Source: SIG480 sp045636865 (lineage in GTDB: Bacteria; Bacillota; Clostridia; Oscillospirales; JAAYXM01). From it: a stretch of DNA of 64,000 bases. The notes under the pieces are model-generated. The model did not search any database. It was given only the letters and a program-made list of their open reading frames with translations, and was not told the DNA's origin. Position numbers and translations under genes: made by a program. Shown piece after piece: positions 26,035 through 34,961 of this stretch. The stretch spans positions 62,001-126,000 of the forward strand of contig JAZTYJ010000016.1 in assembly GCA_045636865.1 (NCBI GenBank), in the 5' to 3' direction. How positions within the stretch are numbered: position 1 is the first letter of the stretch; every line of letters starts with the position of its first letter.

Positions 26035-27549
26035 ATGGTATCAAAGGTTTTTACTTTCGGGCTTGATGGTGCAGATGGCTATCTAGTTACAACTGAATGT
26101 TTTTTATCTGCAGGACTTCCGGGCTTTGACGTTGTCGGGCTTCCGGATGCTTCCGTCCGCGAATCGCGCGACCGTGTGCGCGCATCAATCAAAAACCTCG
26201 GTGCAACTTTTCCTAAAAATAAAATAACCGTCAATCTCGCTCCTGCCGGAACAAAAAAGGAAGGCCCGATTTACGACCTTCCGATTCTCCTCGGTATGCT
26301 TGTTGCATCGGAGCAGATTCCCGAAATCGCATCTGACTGTGCCTTTCTCGGCGAGCTTTCGCTAAATGGTGAGCTTCGTCCGGCACGAGGCGTGCTTTCC
26401 ATGGCGATTGCCGCAAAGAAAAATGGTATGAAGCGCCTTTTTGTCCCATATGAAAACGCAAAAGAGGCAGCTCTTGCAAGCGAGGAGCTTGAAGTTTTCG
26501 GAATAAAGACTGCAGGGGAACTTGTCCTTCATCTCAAGGGTGAAAAAAATCTTGACCGTGAACCGTATTGCCACGAATCACACAGGACAAATCACACTCT
26601 TGACTTTTCCGATGTAAAGGGTCAGGAAAACGTAAAGCGCGCACTTGAAATTGCAGCAGCAGGCGGACACAACATTCTCCTCATAGGTCCTCCGGGGTCC
26701 GGAAAGAGTATGCTGTCGGAGCGTCTTCCGTCGATTCTTCCCGATATGACTCACGAGGAGTCTCTCTGCACAACGGGGCTTCACTCGATACGTGGTCTTG
26801 TTTCAAGCGAAAATCCGCTTATAACGGAGCGCCCTTTCCGCTCTCCGCATCATACTGCAACGGCGGTTGCGCTCTCGGGTGGCGGTTCATCACTCCTGCC
26901 GGGTGAGCTTTCGCTCTCGCACAACGGAGTTCTTTTTCTCGATGAGCTCCCCGAATTTCACCGCGACACGCTCGAAATTCTCCGTCAGCCGATGGAAACC
27001 GGAAAGATTACTATTTCGCGCGCATCCGGATCCGTTACATATCCTGCGCGGTTTATGCTCGTCTGCGCGATGAATCCTTGCAAATGCGGCTGGCTCGGAT
27101 ATGAGGGTGAGGCGCACAGATGCACCTGTTCGGAACATTCGATAAAGAGCTACATCGGTAAAATCTCCGGTCCGCTTCTCGACCGTATAGACATTCACGT
27201 TTCCGTTCCGTCGGTTTCATACGATGATATGTCCGGTGGCGCACGAGGCGAGACCTCGGCAGAGATAAGAGCAAGGGTCAACCGTGCGCGCGAAAGGGCT
27301 CTTTCCCGCGGAGTTTCGTGCAACGCAGAGCTTTCGCCGACAACTCTTCACGAAATCATACGCCTTGATGATGACGCCTCGACACTCCTCAAAAACGCGT
27401 TTGATGCACTCGGTCTCACAGGTCGGTCGTATGATAAAATTCTTCGTCTTGCGCTTACAATTGCAGACCTTGAAGGCTCTGACATTGTTTCGGCAGTTCA
27501 TATCGCAGAGGCTATACAGTACCGCACGCTTGACCGCAATAATGACTGA
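26035..27549 (+). CDS. YifB/ComM family Mg-chelatase-like AAA+ ATPase
   Basis: 504 residues. The N-terminal Lon-protease-like ChlI domain (VDVVGLPDASVRESRDRVRAS-type stretch) is followed by the AAA+ core with Walker A GPPGSGKSM, Walker B LFLDELPEF and a C-terminal Mg-chelatase domain. A Cys pair region AMNPCKCGW is present. ComM is a branch-migration helicase that helps integrate DNA during natural transformation, and homologues occur in many non-competent Firmicutes. ATG 26035 has GGTGGG 8 nt upstream and fits the promoter; 26014 would be near leaderless. Monocistronic. Confidence 0.9.
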   Translation: MVSKVFTFGLDGADGYLVTTECFLSAGLPGFDVVGLPDASVRESRDRVRASIKNLGATFPKNKITVNLAPAGTKKEGPIYDLPILLGMLVASEQIPEIASDCAFLGELSLNGELRPARGVLSMAIAAKKNGMKRLFVPYENAKEAALASEELEVFGIKTAGELVLHLKGEKNLDREPYCHESHRTNHTLDFSDVKGQENVKRALEIAAAGGHNILLIGPPGSGKSMLSERLPSILPDMTHEESLCTTGLHSIRGLVSSENPLITERPFRSPHHTATAVALSGGGSSLLPGELSLSHNGVLFLDELPEFHRDTLEILRQPMETGKITISRASGSVTYPARFMLVCAMNPCKCGWLGYEGEAHRCTCSEHSIKSYIGKISGPLLDRIDIHVSVPSVSYDDMSGGARGETSAEIRARVNRARERALSRGVSCNAELSPTTLHEIIRLDDDASTLLKNAFDALGLTGRSYDKILRLALTIADLEGSDIVSAVHIAEAIQYRTLDRNND

Positions 27550-27562
27550 ATTTCAGGAAAAG

Positions 27563-27596
27563 AAAAAGCTGAACGATTTTTCGTTCAGCTTTTATA
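27563..27596 (+). terminator. Bidirectional terminator between comM-like and HD genes
   Basis: AAAAGCTGAACG pairs with CGTTCAGCTTTT, loop ATTTTT; T-runs on both strands. Confidence 0.88.
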
Positions 27597-27597
27597 A

Positions 27598-28167
27598 TTA
27601 TAATTCATCAACCGTCATATTGAATGCATCGATGTAGTTTTCCATAAAGTATGAAACTTCGGGAAGATTCATCTTCTCCAGTGCCTCAAGTGTCTGCTTC
27701 TCGGCTCTTGCAAAATCGCGGTTTCCTGCATTCATTTCCTCGCGACATTTTATGTATGCATCAAGCTTGTCTGCCGCTTTTATGATTTTTGAAATTATTT
27801 CATCCTCACACGCGGCACCTTCGGATACGCCGCCGCGGATTTTTTTATCCAGCGTTGCAAGAATCTTATCTGCCGCCTCTGCCTCGATTTTCTTGTACGC
27901 GTCTTTGATTTCCTTGCCGTAGTACTTTATCGGCGTCGGCAGATCTCCGGTCAGAATCTCGGGCATATCGTGATAAAGCGCGCAAGTTGCCGCACGCTCG
28001 GGGCTTATGTCGTTTCCGAAAACGTCGCGCGAGATAACTGCAAGCGCGTGGGCAAGAACGGATACGTGAAATGAGTGCTCTGCAAGATTTTCGCTTCTGG
28101 TGTTTCGCATAAGCGACCAGCGCGAAATATACTTCATCCTGTATATAAAGGCAAAAAACTTGTTCAT
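27598..28167 (-). CDS. HD-domain 5'-deoxynucleotidase (YfbR-like)
   Basis: 189 residues. HD metal motif: His of EHSFHV, HD of LYHDMPEILTGD and the distal Asp in AADKLDAY. HDMPEILTGDLPTPIKY is the YfbR signature; the family removes phosphate from deoxyribonucleoside 5'-monophosphates. Last gene of the minus-strand nfn operon, 13 bp after the ECF gene. Confidence 0.88.
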   Translation of the reverse strand: MNKFFAFIYRMKYISRWSLMRNTRSENLAEHSFHVSVLAHALAVISRDVFGNDISPERAATCALYHDMPEILTGDLPTPIKYYGKEIKDAYKKIEAEAADKILATLDKKIRGGVSEGAACEDEIISKIIKAADKLDAYIKCREEMNAGNRDFARAEKQTLEALEKMNLPEVSYFMENYIDAFNMTVDEL

Positions 28168-28180
28168 TTTGTCTTCCTGC

Positions 28181-28813
28181 CTACTTTATAAAGCCTTTTT
28201 TCCTTGCAAGAGAGATTGCTTTTCCGACTGCGGTGCAGATGATAACCGCCGCAACAGCTTCAATAAGACCGTTGAACGCGACTACTCCGAGGATGATTTT
28301 GAGGAGTGCGCCGTAGGTTGTTACGCCGTAAGCCGCAGACATCGCATCAAATGCAAACAGATAAAGTCCGCCGAGGTAGAATATCGTATTTGTCATTGAG
28401 CCGACAAATGCCGCAACTCCCATCGCGCCTACCTCCGACTTATCCACCTTTGAAAGTCCCTTATAGGTGAGTGCGGAGAAGATGCCGCAAAGAATACGCG
28501 GAAGGAAAATTATTGCAACAATAAGAAAGAGGTTGTATAAGCCGAATCCGCCCGTGCTCTTTCCGAGCATGAGCTGAGCCGTAACATCGACAGGTGTCTG
28601 GAAGCAACGGATAAGGCTTGTGAGTCCGAAGATTCCGCCAAGAAGTGCGCCGCCTTTTGCTCCGAGAGAGTATCCGCCAATGATAACCGGCATATGTGTT
28701 GTTGTTATCGAAACGATAAGCGGAATGAACCCGAGAGGAGTGAGTCCCAGAATTGCGGTTATCGCGATAAAGAGAGCATACAATGCGAGTTCGTAAGTTT
28801 TATTCTTTGCCAT
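28181..28813 (-). CDS. ECF transporter substrate-binding (S) component
   Basis: 210 residues with about six hydrophobic segments, the size and topology of energy-coupling-factor S components. N-terminal LALYALFIAITAILGLTPLGFIPL is typical. The energising EcfA/EcfT proteins are not in the window and are probably shared. Vitamin specificity (pantothenate-like or other) cannot be fixed. SD GGAGAAAAG. 13 bp after the DUF436 gene. Confidence 0.8.
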   Translation of the reverse strand: MAKNKTYELALYALFIAITAILGLTPLGFIPLIVSITTTHMPVIIGGYSLGAKGGALLGGIFGLTSLIRCFQTPVDVTAQLMLGKSTGGFGLYNLFLIVAIIFLPRILCGIFSALTYKGLSKVDKSEVGAMGVAAFVGSMTNTIFYLGGLYLFAFDAMSAAYGVTTYGALLKIILGVVAFNGLIEAVAAVIICTAVGKAISLARKKGFIK

Positions 28814-28826
28814 CTTTCTTTTCTCC

Positions 28827-29372
28827 TTATTTGAGATTATCGTCGTAGTGTGCGCGCTCGCCGCCTATGAATTTTGCGCGGCTTCTTGCGCAGACAAGAT
28901 GTGCCTCTCCGATTGATTTTACGGAAAGTCTGCACGGGACAACAACGGGAAGAACGTGCATACCGATAAGTGTGTCGCCGATGTCCATTCCTGCGGCGGC
29001 ATGGAAGCTTTCAACCGCAACGGGATCGCGCATTGCCTTGTATGCGGCAGTTGCAAATGAACCGCCCGCCTTCGGCTGGGGGACAGCATTGCAGACGTAT
29101 GCGCCGCGAGCGGCTTCTCTCTCCATAATGAGAGCGCGGTTTAAATGCTCACAGCACTGTGCGGCAATATGTATTCCCTTTGCGGAAAAGACTTCCGCAA
29201 GAGAATTGTATATAACCTCGCCAAGCTCTGCAACACTTGAGGTTCCTATCTTCTCTCCCATAACCTCACTCGTTGAGCAGCCGATTGCAACAACGTCGCC
29301 CGCTTTGAGTTTTGCATTTACTATAAGCTCCTCCGCCGCATCGCGGAGGCTTTTTTTGATATCTTCGTACAT
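28827..29372 (-). CDS. DUF436 / UPF0340 (TIGR01440) family protein
   Basis: 181 residues. Family stretches seen: GCSTSEVMGEKIGT near the N-terminus, CCEHLNRALIMEREAA and GIDIGDTLIGMHV-like MDIGDTLIGMHVLPVVVPCRL. The family is conserved in Firmicutes and of unknown function. SD GGAGATAG. Located between the NfnB-like gene and the ECF gene in one operon. Confidence 0.9.
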   Translation of the reverse strand: MYEDIKKSLRDAAEELIVNAKLKAGDVVAIGCSTSEVMGEKIGTSSVAELGEVIYNSLAEVFSAKGIHIAAQCCEHLNRALIMEREAARGAYVCNAVPQPKAGGSFATAAYKAMRDPVAVESFHAAAGMDIGDTLIGMHVLPVVVPCRLSVKSIGEAHLVCARSRAKFIGGERAHYDDNLK

Positions 29373-29390
29373 TTTTCTATCTCCTGATAA

Positions 29391-30770
29391 CTATTTGCCC
29401 ATTATCGCGCGGTCAATTTCCTCTGCCGCGGTTTTTCCTGCGCCCATTGCGAGAATGACCGTTGCGGCACCCGTAACGGCGTCGCCGCCTGCCCAGACCA
29501 TATCGCGGCTTGTCTTTCCGGCTTCGTCTGCAACGATACCGCCCCAGCGCTGAGTGTCAAGACCCTTTGTTGACGATGCGATAAGCGGATTCGGAGAAGT
29601 TCCGATTGCCATGATTACGCAGTCGCAGTCGATGTCAAACTCGCTTCCTTCAACGACAACGGGACGTGCTCTTCCCGATTCGTCCGGCTCTGAAAGCTCC
29701 ATTCTCTGGCAGGTTATTGAAGAAACTCTGCCGTCTTTTCCGTTAATCTCGATGGGAGATGTGAGGAATTCAAACTTTATTCCCTCTTCAAGCGCATGCT
29801 CGACTTCCTCCGCACGCGCAGGAAGCTCGTTTGCTGTACGGCGATATACAAGCGTAACCTCAGCTCCCGTTCGTCTTGCGCTGCGGGCTGCGTCCATCGC
29901 AACGTTTCCGCCGCCGACGACAACCGTGTGCTTTGCACGGAAAATCGGTGTGCGCGAATCTTCTTTATAAGCTTCCATAAGGTTTATGCGGGTCAAGAAC
30001 TCGTTTGCGGAATATACGCAATTTAAGTTCTCGCCCGGAATCTTCATAAACTTCGGAAGACCTGCGCCAGAACCAATGAAAACTGCCTCATAGCCATCCT
30101 CAAAGAGCTCGTCGATGAGCATGGTCTTTCCGACAATCATATTCGTCTTTATCTCAACGCCGAGAGCCTTGAGTGATTCAATTTCGTTTTTTACAACAGA
30201 AATCGGAAGACGGAATTCCGGGATACCGTAAGCAAGAACGCCGCCCGCAACGTGGAGAGCTTCAAAAACGGTAACCTGATATCCGCGTGATGCGAGGCTT
30301 CCCGCACAGGCAAGACCTGACGGACCTGCACCGATAACTGCGACCTTGTGTCCGTTGCTCTCGGGTTTTTGCGGCTTTTCTTTTGAGTTCTGCATATGGT
30401 AGTCCGCAACAAAGCGCTCAAGTCTGCCGATTGCAACAGGCTCGCCCTTGATACCTCTTACACACTTTGACTCACATTGTGTTTCCTGCGGGCAGACGCG
30501 TCCGCAAACTGCAGGAAGTGAGTTTGTTTCCGTTATAACCTTGTATGCTCCCTCAAAATCGCCCTCTGCAACGCGTGCGATGAACTCAGGGATTTTAACG
30601 TTTACGGGGCATCCGCCGACACACGGACGATTCTTGCACTGCAAGCAACGCTTTGCTTCGTCAATCGCCTGCTCCGGCGTGTAACCGAGCGCTACCTCGT
30701 CAAAGTTCTTGCAACGCACCTCAGGCTTCTGCTGAGGCATCTCGTTTTTCTTAAGCGACATATTTGCCAT
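29391..30770 (-). CDS. NfnB/GltA-type NADPH-dependent flavoenzyme, large subunit
   Basis: 459 residues. N-terminal [4Fe-4S] ferredoxin-like domain with CLQCKNRPCVGGCPV and CPQETQC, then two Rossmann domains: FAD site GAGPSGLACAGSLASRG and NADP site GGGNVAMDAARSARR. The same fold serves as the small subunit of glutamate synthase, but no gltB is present and the NfnA partner lies 1 bp upstream. It is therefore best read as the NADPH subunit of electron-bifurcating NADH-dependent ferredoxin:NADP oxidoreductase (also called sulfide dehydrogenase alpha subunit). Confidence 0.88.
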   Translation of the reverse strand: MANMSLKKNEMPQQKPEVRCKNFDEVALGYTPEQAIDEAKRCLQCKNRPCVGGCPVNVKIPEFIARVAEGDFEGAYKVITETNSLPAVCGRVCPQETQCESKCVRGIKGEPVAIGRLERFVADYHMQNSKEKPQKPESNGHKVAVIGAGPSGLACAGSLASRGYQVTVFEALHVAGGVLAYGIPEFRLPISVVKNEIESLKALGVEIKTNMIVGKTMLIDELFEDGYEAVFIGSGAGLPKFMKIPGENLNCVYSANEFLTRINLMEAYKEDSRTPIFRAKHTVVVGGGNVAMDAARSARRTGAEVTLVYRRTANELPARAEEVEHALEEGIKFEFLTSPIEINGKDGRVSSITCQRMELSEPDESGRARPVVVEGSEFDIDCDCVIMAIGTSPNPLIASSTKGLDTQRWGGIVADEAGKTSRDMVWAGGDAVTGAATVILAMGAGKTAAEEIDRAIMGK

Positions 30771-30771
30771 T

Positions 30772-31614
30772 TTACTCTACCTCCTTCTTGAAGAGATTGC
30801 ACGTCTCTTCGCGCGAGTGAGATTCAAATTCCTTATACATACCCGAACGGCGAATAGCTTCGTCAAAATCGACGAGGTGTCCATCAAACTCGGGGCCGTC
30901 AACACATGCAAATTTCGTTTCTCCGCCGACAGTAAGGCGGCAGCATCCGCACATTCCCGTACCGTCGATCATAATCGGGTTCATGCTGACAACCGTCTTG
31001 ATGCCGTATTCCTTTGTGAGAAGCGAAACAAACTTCATCATCGGAAGCGGACCGATAGCGATTACCTCGTCATACTTTCTTCCTCCGTCGATAAGGCGGC
31101 GGAGAGCTTCGGTAACAAGACCGTGTTCGCCGTATGAGCCGTCGTCTGTCATAAGATGAAGCTCACTACTTGCGTTTTTAAACTCATCTTCAAGAATCAC
31201 AAGGTCGCGTGTACGGAATCCGATAATCGCATCGACAAACGCACCCTGCTCGTGAAGCTTTTTTGCAACCGGATATGCGATTGCACTTCCGACACCGCCG
31301 CCGACAACCGCGACTGTGGAAAGTCCTTCCGTTTCCGTCTTCTTTCCGAGCGGACCTGCAAAATCACAGATATAGTCGCCCTCTTCTTTATGTTTTAAAA
31401 CTTCCGTTCCTGCGCCGACTATCTGGAAAATGATTGTTACTGTTCCCGCATTTCTGTCATAGTCTGCAACGGTAAGCGGAATTCTTTCGCTGTTTTCATC
31501 TGCGCGGAGGATGATAAACTGTCCTGCATCTGCGTGTTTTGCGACCTCGGGAGCCTTTATGACCATTCTTGCAACGGTCGGATTTAAAAACTCCTTTTTC
31601 ACTATCTGATACAT
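30772..31614 (-). CDS. NfnA-type ferredoxin-NADP reductase subunit (FAD/[2Fe-2S])
   Basis: 280 residues. N-terminal FAD domain (IPLTVADYDRNAGTVTII), NAD-binding VAVVGGGVGSAIAYPVAKK, and a C-terminal [2Fe-2S] site in GTGMCGCCRLTVGGETKFAC. In Nfn this subunit splits two electrons between ferredoxin and NAD, with NADPH oxidised on NfnB. First gene of a five-gene operon. SD AAAGGAAG. Its promoter shares its spacer with serC. Confidence 0.9.
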   Translation of the reverse strand: MYQIVKKEFLNPTVARMVIKAPEVAKHADAGQFIILRADENSERIPLTVADYDRNAGTVTIIFQIVGAGTEVLKHKEEGDYICDFAGPLGKKTETEGLSTVAVVGGGVGSAIAYPVAKKLHEQGAFVDAIIGFRTRDLVILEDEFKNASSELHLMTDDGSYGEHGLVTEALRRLIDGGRKYDEVIAIGPLPMMKFVSLLTKEYGIKTVVSMNPIMIDGTGMCGCCRLTVGGETKFACVDGPEFDGHLVDFDEAIRRSGMYKEFESHSREETCNLFKKEVE

Positions 31615-31663
31615 CTTAACACTTCCTTTATAAAAATAGACAATTACCCTTTTAATATAAATA

Positions 31664-31692
31664 ATGTTACCACTTTATTGGGATTCGGTCAA
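31664..31692 (-). promoter_or_regulatory. nfnA promoter with shared spacer motif
   Basis: On minus TTGACC, 17 nt, TAACAT. Spacer contains AATCCCAATAAAGT, the same 14-mer in the same register as in the serC promoter. The -10 is poorer than in serC. Confidence 0.75.
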
Positions 31693-31731
31693 TAAAAATT
31701 ATTTGCAATTTAAAATTTTTTGCGATTTGTA

Positions 31732-31760
31732 TTTACGAAAAATGAAAAATCCTGTATAAT
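31732..31760 (+). promoter_or_regulatory. Promoter of the dnaD operon
   Basis: TTTACG, 17 nt, TATAAT; transcription would begin about 30 nt before the ATG at 31798. Confidence 0.6.
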
Positions 31761-31797
31761 ATAGAAGTATATTTTTATTTTTTGGAGAGGTTCTCAA

Positions 31798-32724
31798 ATG
31801 GCAATACTTAAAGTTGCGCTTCCCACGTCGCGTGAGATAGTCATTTCCTCTGATGCCGCAAACCTTCTTATGGAAAAAGGCTCAGGCGACGCCGCACTTC
31901 TTTACATATATATATTGTCGCACTCGTGTGAGATTGACGTTGATGCTGCAGCAAGACGTCTGTCCCTTTCACACGAGCAGATTCTTGCTGCCGTTGACAC
32001 TCTCACCGAAATAGGACTCATAGGTCGCGACGCCGCACCTAAAACGATTCCCGAGCGCTCTGACGAGATTCCCGAATTTTCGCATACAGACGTTGCCGAA
32101 CATATGGGAAGTGATTCTGATTTCAAATATCTCGTCCGCTTCTGCGAGGACAAACTCGGGCGTCATCTTTCGACCGTTGATCTGCAGGTTCTTCTCGGAA
32201 TTCATTCGTGGCTCGGTCTTCCTGTTGAGGTTATCTGCCTTCTCGTTTCAAGCTGCATCGACGAAACTCATAAGAAATACGGAAGCGGCAGAATCCCCAC
32301 CATGCGAACGATTGAAAAACGCGCAAAAATCTGGCTCAACGAGGGCATTATGACCTGCGGCAGAGCCGAAGAATATCTGAAGGAAATGGAAAAGCTCGGT
32401 TCGGACAAGGTCCGCGTTGCGTCTCTCTGCGGTATTCGTGGGCGCGCGCTCTCACCGACCGAAGACAAATATATTTCAAACTGGCTTCGACTTGAGCTCT
32501 CAGATGAGCTTATTAGCTCGGCATATGATAAAACAGTTATAAACACAGGCTCTCTCAAGTGGCGGTATATGGATAAAATCCTCACAAACTGGTTTGAGAC
32601 GGGCATCCGCTCCGTTTCCGAAATTGAAACGAAAGATGCACCTTCTTTGAAAAAACAGAACAGTGAAGAAGATCTCTCTGCCGCAGAGCGACTTCGTCGC
32701 CTCAATCGCAAAAAAGGTTCGTAA
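31798..32724 (+). CDS. dnaD: DnaD-domain replication protein
   Basis: 308 residues. N-terminal winged helix about residues 1-80, then a DnaD domain pair: YLVRFCEDKLGRHLSTVDLQVL and a second with ISNWLRLELSDELISSAYD. YxxxIxxxW-like end at WRYMDKILTNWFETG is the DnaB/DnaD motif. Acts with DnaB/DnaI at chromosome and restart origins to load the replicative helicase. The C-terminal charged tail AAERLRRLNRKKGS is typical. SD GGAGAGG. Confidence 0.88.
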   Translation: MAILKVALPTSREIVISSDAANLLMEKGSGDAALLYIYILSHSCEIDVDAAARRLSLSHEQILAAVDTLTEIGLIGRDAAPKTIPERSDEIPEFSHTDVAEHMGSDSDFKYLVRFCEDKLGRHLSTVDLQVLLGIHSWLGLPVEVICLLVSSCIDETHKKYGSGRIPTMRTIEKRAKIWLNEGIMTCGRAEEYLKEMEKLGSDKVRVASLCGIRGRALSPTEDKYISNWLRLELSDELISSAYDKTVINTGSLKWRYMDKILTNWFETGIRSVSEIETKDAPSLKKQNSEEDLSAAERLRRLNRKKGS

Positions 32725-32737
32725 AGGAGTATAGCTT

Positions 32738-33697
32738 ATGAAATATTCTACCGATATAATTGAAGCGATAGTCCGTGAAAAACAGAACGAGCGCATCCGC
32801 CGCGATGCGGAGACCGACGCTCGCCGCCGCGAGGTTTATTCGCGCATTCCGAGAGTTGCCGAAATAGATTCGGAGCTTTCGTCCTCTGCGTTTGACATAA
32901 TCCGCGCATCTTTCGGAAAAGAAGAGAGTGCCGCTGATATTCTTATGAAGAGGCGCGACAAAAACGCCGCTCTCCTCTCTGAACGCGAAAAGCTCCTTAC
33001 CGATGCAGGATACCCTGCTGATGTTACGGAGATAAAATACGACTGCGATATATGCAACGACTCAGGTTATGACGGCGGTGTGCTCTGCCGTTGTATGCAC
33101 GAAAGGTATTCTCTTGCGCTTGCAAAAAAGATTAATGCTCACCTTAACATCCCCGCCGTTTCATTCTCCGATTTTTCTCTTGACGTCTACCCCGAAAAGG
33201 GACAGGGGAAAATTTCTCCGCGCGAGCAGATGAGGGAGGTTCTCACCTTTGCGCGCTCGTTCTCCGAAGATTTTAAAACGGGCGACAGCCTCTTCCTAAA
33301 CGGCGACAGCGGTCTTGGAAAAAGCTTTCTTGCATCGTGCATCGCAAAGGAAGTGTCGGACAAAGGTTTTTCGGTAATCTATGACACGGCGTACACCATT
33401 CTCGGTGCGCTCGAGGATGTAAAGTTCGGACGGCGCGACGTAAATCTTGATGCGCTCACGACCTGCGACCTTCTTATTATTGACGATGTCGGCTGTGAAG
33501 TCCAGACTCCGTTTACTACCGCCGCACTCTACAATCTCATAAACGCAAGACTTTCATCATCACTCTCAACAATCGTTGTTTCATCGCTCAAGCGACCTGA
33601 AATTTCCGCGCGCTACGGTCAGCAGACCGCGTCGCGTCTTGAGGGAAGCTTCATAAAACTTGAATTTCTGGGAAACGATGTCCGTTTAATGCGGTAA
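32738..33697 (+). CDS. DnaC/DnaI-like helicase loader ATPase
   Basis: 319 residues. N-terminal zinc-ribbon-like cysteines (CDICNDSGY and LCRCMHERY), then an AAA+ ATPase with Walker A GDSGLGKSF and Walker B LLIIDDVGCE and an Arg-finger region. Loads the DnaB-type helicase onto single-stranded DNA. Pairs with dnaD 13 bp upstream. SD AAAGGAG. Confidence 0.9.
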   Translation: MKYSTDIIEAIVREKQNERIRRDAETDARRREVYSRIPRVAEIDSELSSSAFDIIRASFGKEESAADILMKRRDKNAALLSEREKLLTDAGYPADVTEIKYDCDICNDSGYDGGVLCRCMHERYSLALAKKINAHLNIPAVSFSDFSLDVYPEKGQGKISPREQMREVLTFARSFSEDFKTGDSLFLNGDSGLGKSFLASCIAKEVSDKGFSVIYDTAYTILGALEDVKFGRRDVNLDALTTCDLLIIDDVGCEVQTPFTTAALYNLINARLSSSLSTIVVSSLKRPEISARYGQQTASRLEGSFIKLEFLGNDVRLMR

Positions 33698-33740
33698 GTT
33701 TTTGCACAGAATAACTATAAAACTACGGGAGAATATACGG

Positions 33741-34955
33741 ATGAAACGTTTTTTTAAAGCTTTCTTCTCAATACTTCTTATATTTGCTTTCTTTGCAAAT
33801 GCATATGCCGCACCGTCTCTTATTTCGGAATCTGCAGTTCTTATGGACGCAGAGACCGGTCAGGTTCTCTATAACAAGCAGATGCACACACAGAGATACC
33901 CTGCAAGCATAACGAAAATTGTTACTGTCATCTGCGGTCTTGAAAACGGAAATTTAGACGACAAAATCGTTATGTCAGACGAAGCAGTCTGGTCAGTTTC
34001 GCGAGATTCAAGCCACATCGCGCTTGATGTCGGCGAAGAAATAACGCTTGAGCAGGCGTGTTATGCCGCACTTCTTATGTCTGCAAACGATGCATGTAAC
34101 GGAATCGCCGAAGCCTGCGGCGGCACGATACCGGATTTTGTTAAGATAATGAACGAAACGATGGTACGCGCAGGTGCTCAGAACACAAACTTTGCAAACG
34201 CAAACGGATTGCGCGATTCAAACCACTACACCTCAGCCTACGATATGGCGTGTATCACGCGATATGCCATCAAAAACGAGGATTTCAGAAAAATCTTCGG
34301 CACGTATAAATACACGATGCCGCCTAACAACAAGCAACCGGAGCAGAGGCTTTTTGTCAATCAGCACAGTATGATAAGCATTCCCGAATTTCTGTATGAC
34401 GGAATAGTCGGCGGAAAGGCAGGCTGGACGACAGACGCGCAATACACCCTTGTTACTGCCGCCGAGCGCGAAGGTCGCACACTCATTGCAGTTGTTATGA
34501 AAAGCCCCCGCAACGACGACAAGTACACCGACACGAAGGCACTTCTGGATTACGGCTTTGAAAATTTTGATACACTCACGATAACAAGTGCCGACCTTCC
34601 TCGAGGCTGCGGATATAAACTTGACGGTCCGATTTCCGTTTCCGTTCCGAAGGGATATACACGTGCAGACGTGAAAGTGGAAACCACCATGGAAAACGGA
34701 TGCGACTATGTAGTCCTCACTTCTCTCGATGGAAATGAGATAGGAAAATTCCCCTGCACGGTTTCAATTGATGCATCGGCAGAGGTTCCCGAAAAAAAGG
34801 CAAGCTTTTCGTGGCGTACGCCGCTTATAATCCTCGGAATTGTTATTCTCTCGGTAATCGGTTTGTTTTTACTTCTCATCCTTGCAATTATAATAAGAAA
34901 GAAAATTTATCGCGCTATCCGTCGTCGCAGACGCATGCGCAACAGAAGGAGATAA
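33741..34955 (+). CDS. D-alanyl-D-alanine carboxypeptidase (DacF type)
   Basis: 404 residues. Signal peptide to AYA-A, then the penicillin-binding fold with SITK (SxxK nucleophile), SAND (SxN) and GGKAGWT where KTG is usual. The third motif is therefore altered (KAG). A C-terminal beta domain and a membrane anchor near residues 362-385 with a strongly basic tail (RRRRRMRNRRR) follow. Trims D-Ala from peptidoglycan stems. ATG 33741 has GGGAGA upstream; an in-frame 33702 start would put extra residues before the signal peptide. Confidence 0.88.
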   Translation: MKRFFKAFFSILLIFAFFANAYAAPSLISESAVLMDAETGQVLYNKQMHTQRYPASITKIVTVICGLENGNLDDKIVMSDEAVWSVSRDSSHIALDVGEEITLEQACYAALLMSANDACNGIAEACGGTIPDFVKIMNETMVRAGAQNTNFANANGLRDSNHYTSAYDMACITRYAIKNEDFRKIFGTYKYTMPPNNKQPEQRLFVNQHSMISIPEFLYDGIVGGKAGWTTDAQYTLVTAAEREGRTLIAVVMKSPRNDDKYTDTKALLDYGFENFDTLTITSADLPRGCGYKLDGPISVSVPKGYTRADVKVETTMENGCDYVVLTSLDGNEIGKFPCTVSIDASAEVPEKKASFSWRTPLIILGIVILSVIGLFLLLILAIIIRKKIYRAIRRRRRMRNRRR

Positions 34956-34961
34956 GACATT

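Noticed and set aside
28867..29553. 228-codon plus-strand frame over the DUF436 and nfnB genes
   Set aside because: Two well-supported minus-strand genes lie here; the frame crosses both and has no ribosome site.
29391..30770. Small subunit of glutamate synthase
   Set aside because: No gltB-like large subunit nearby and an NfnA partner lies 1 bp upstream.
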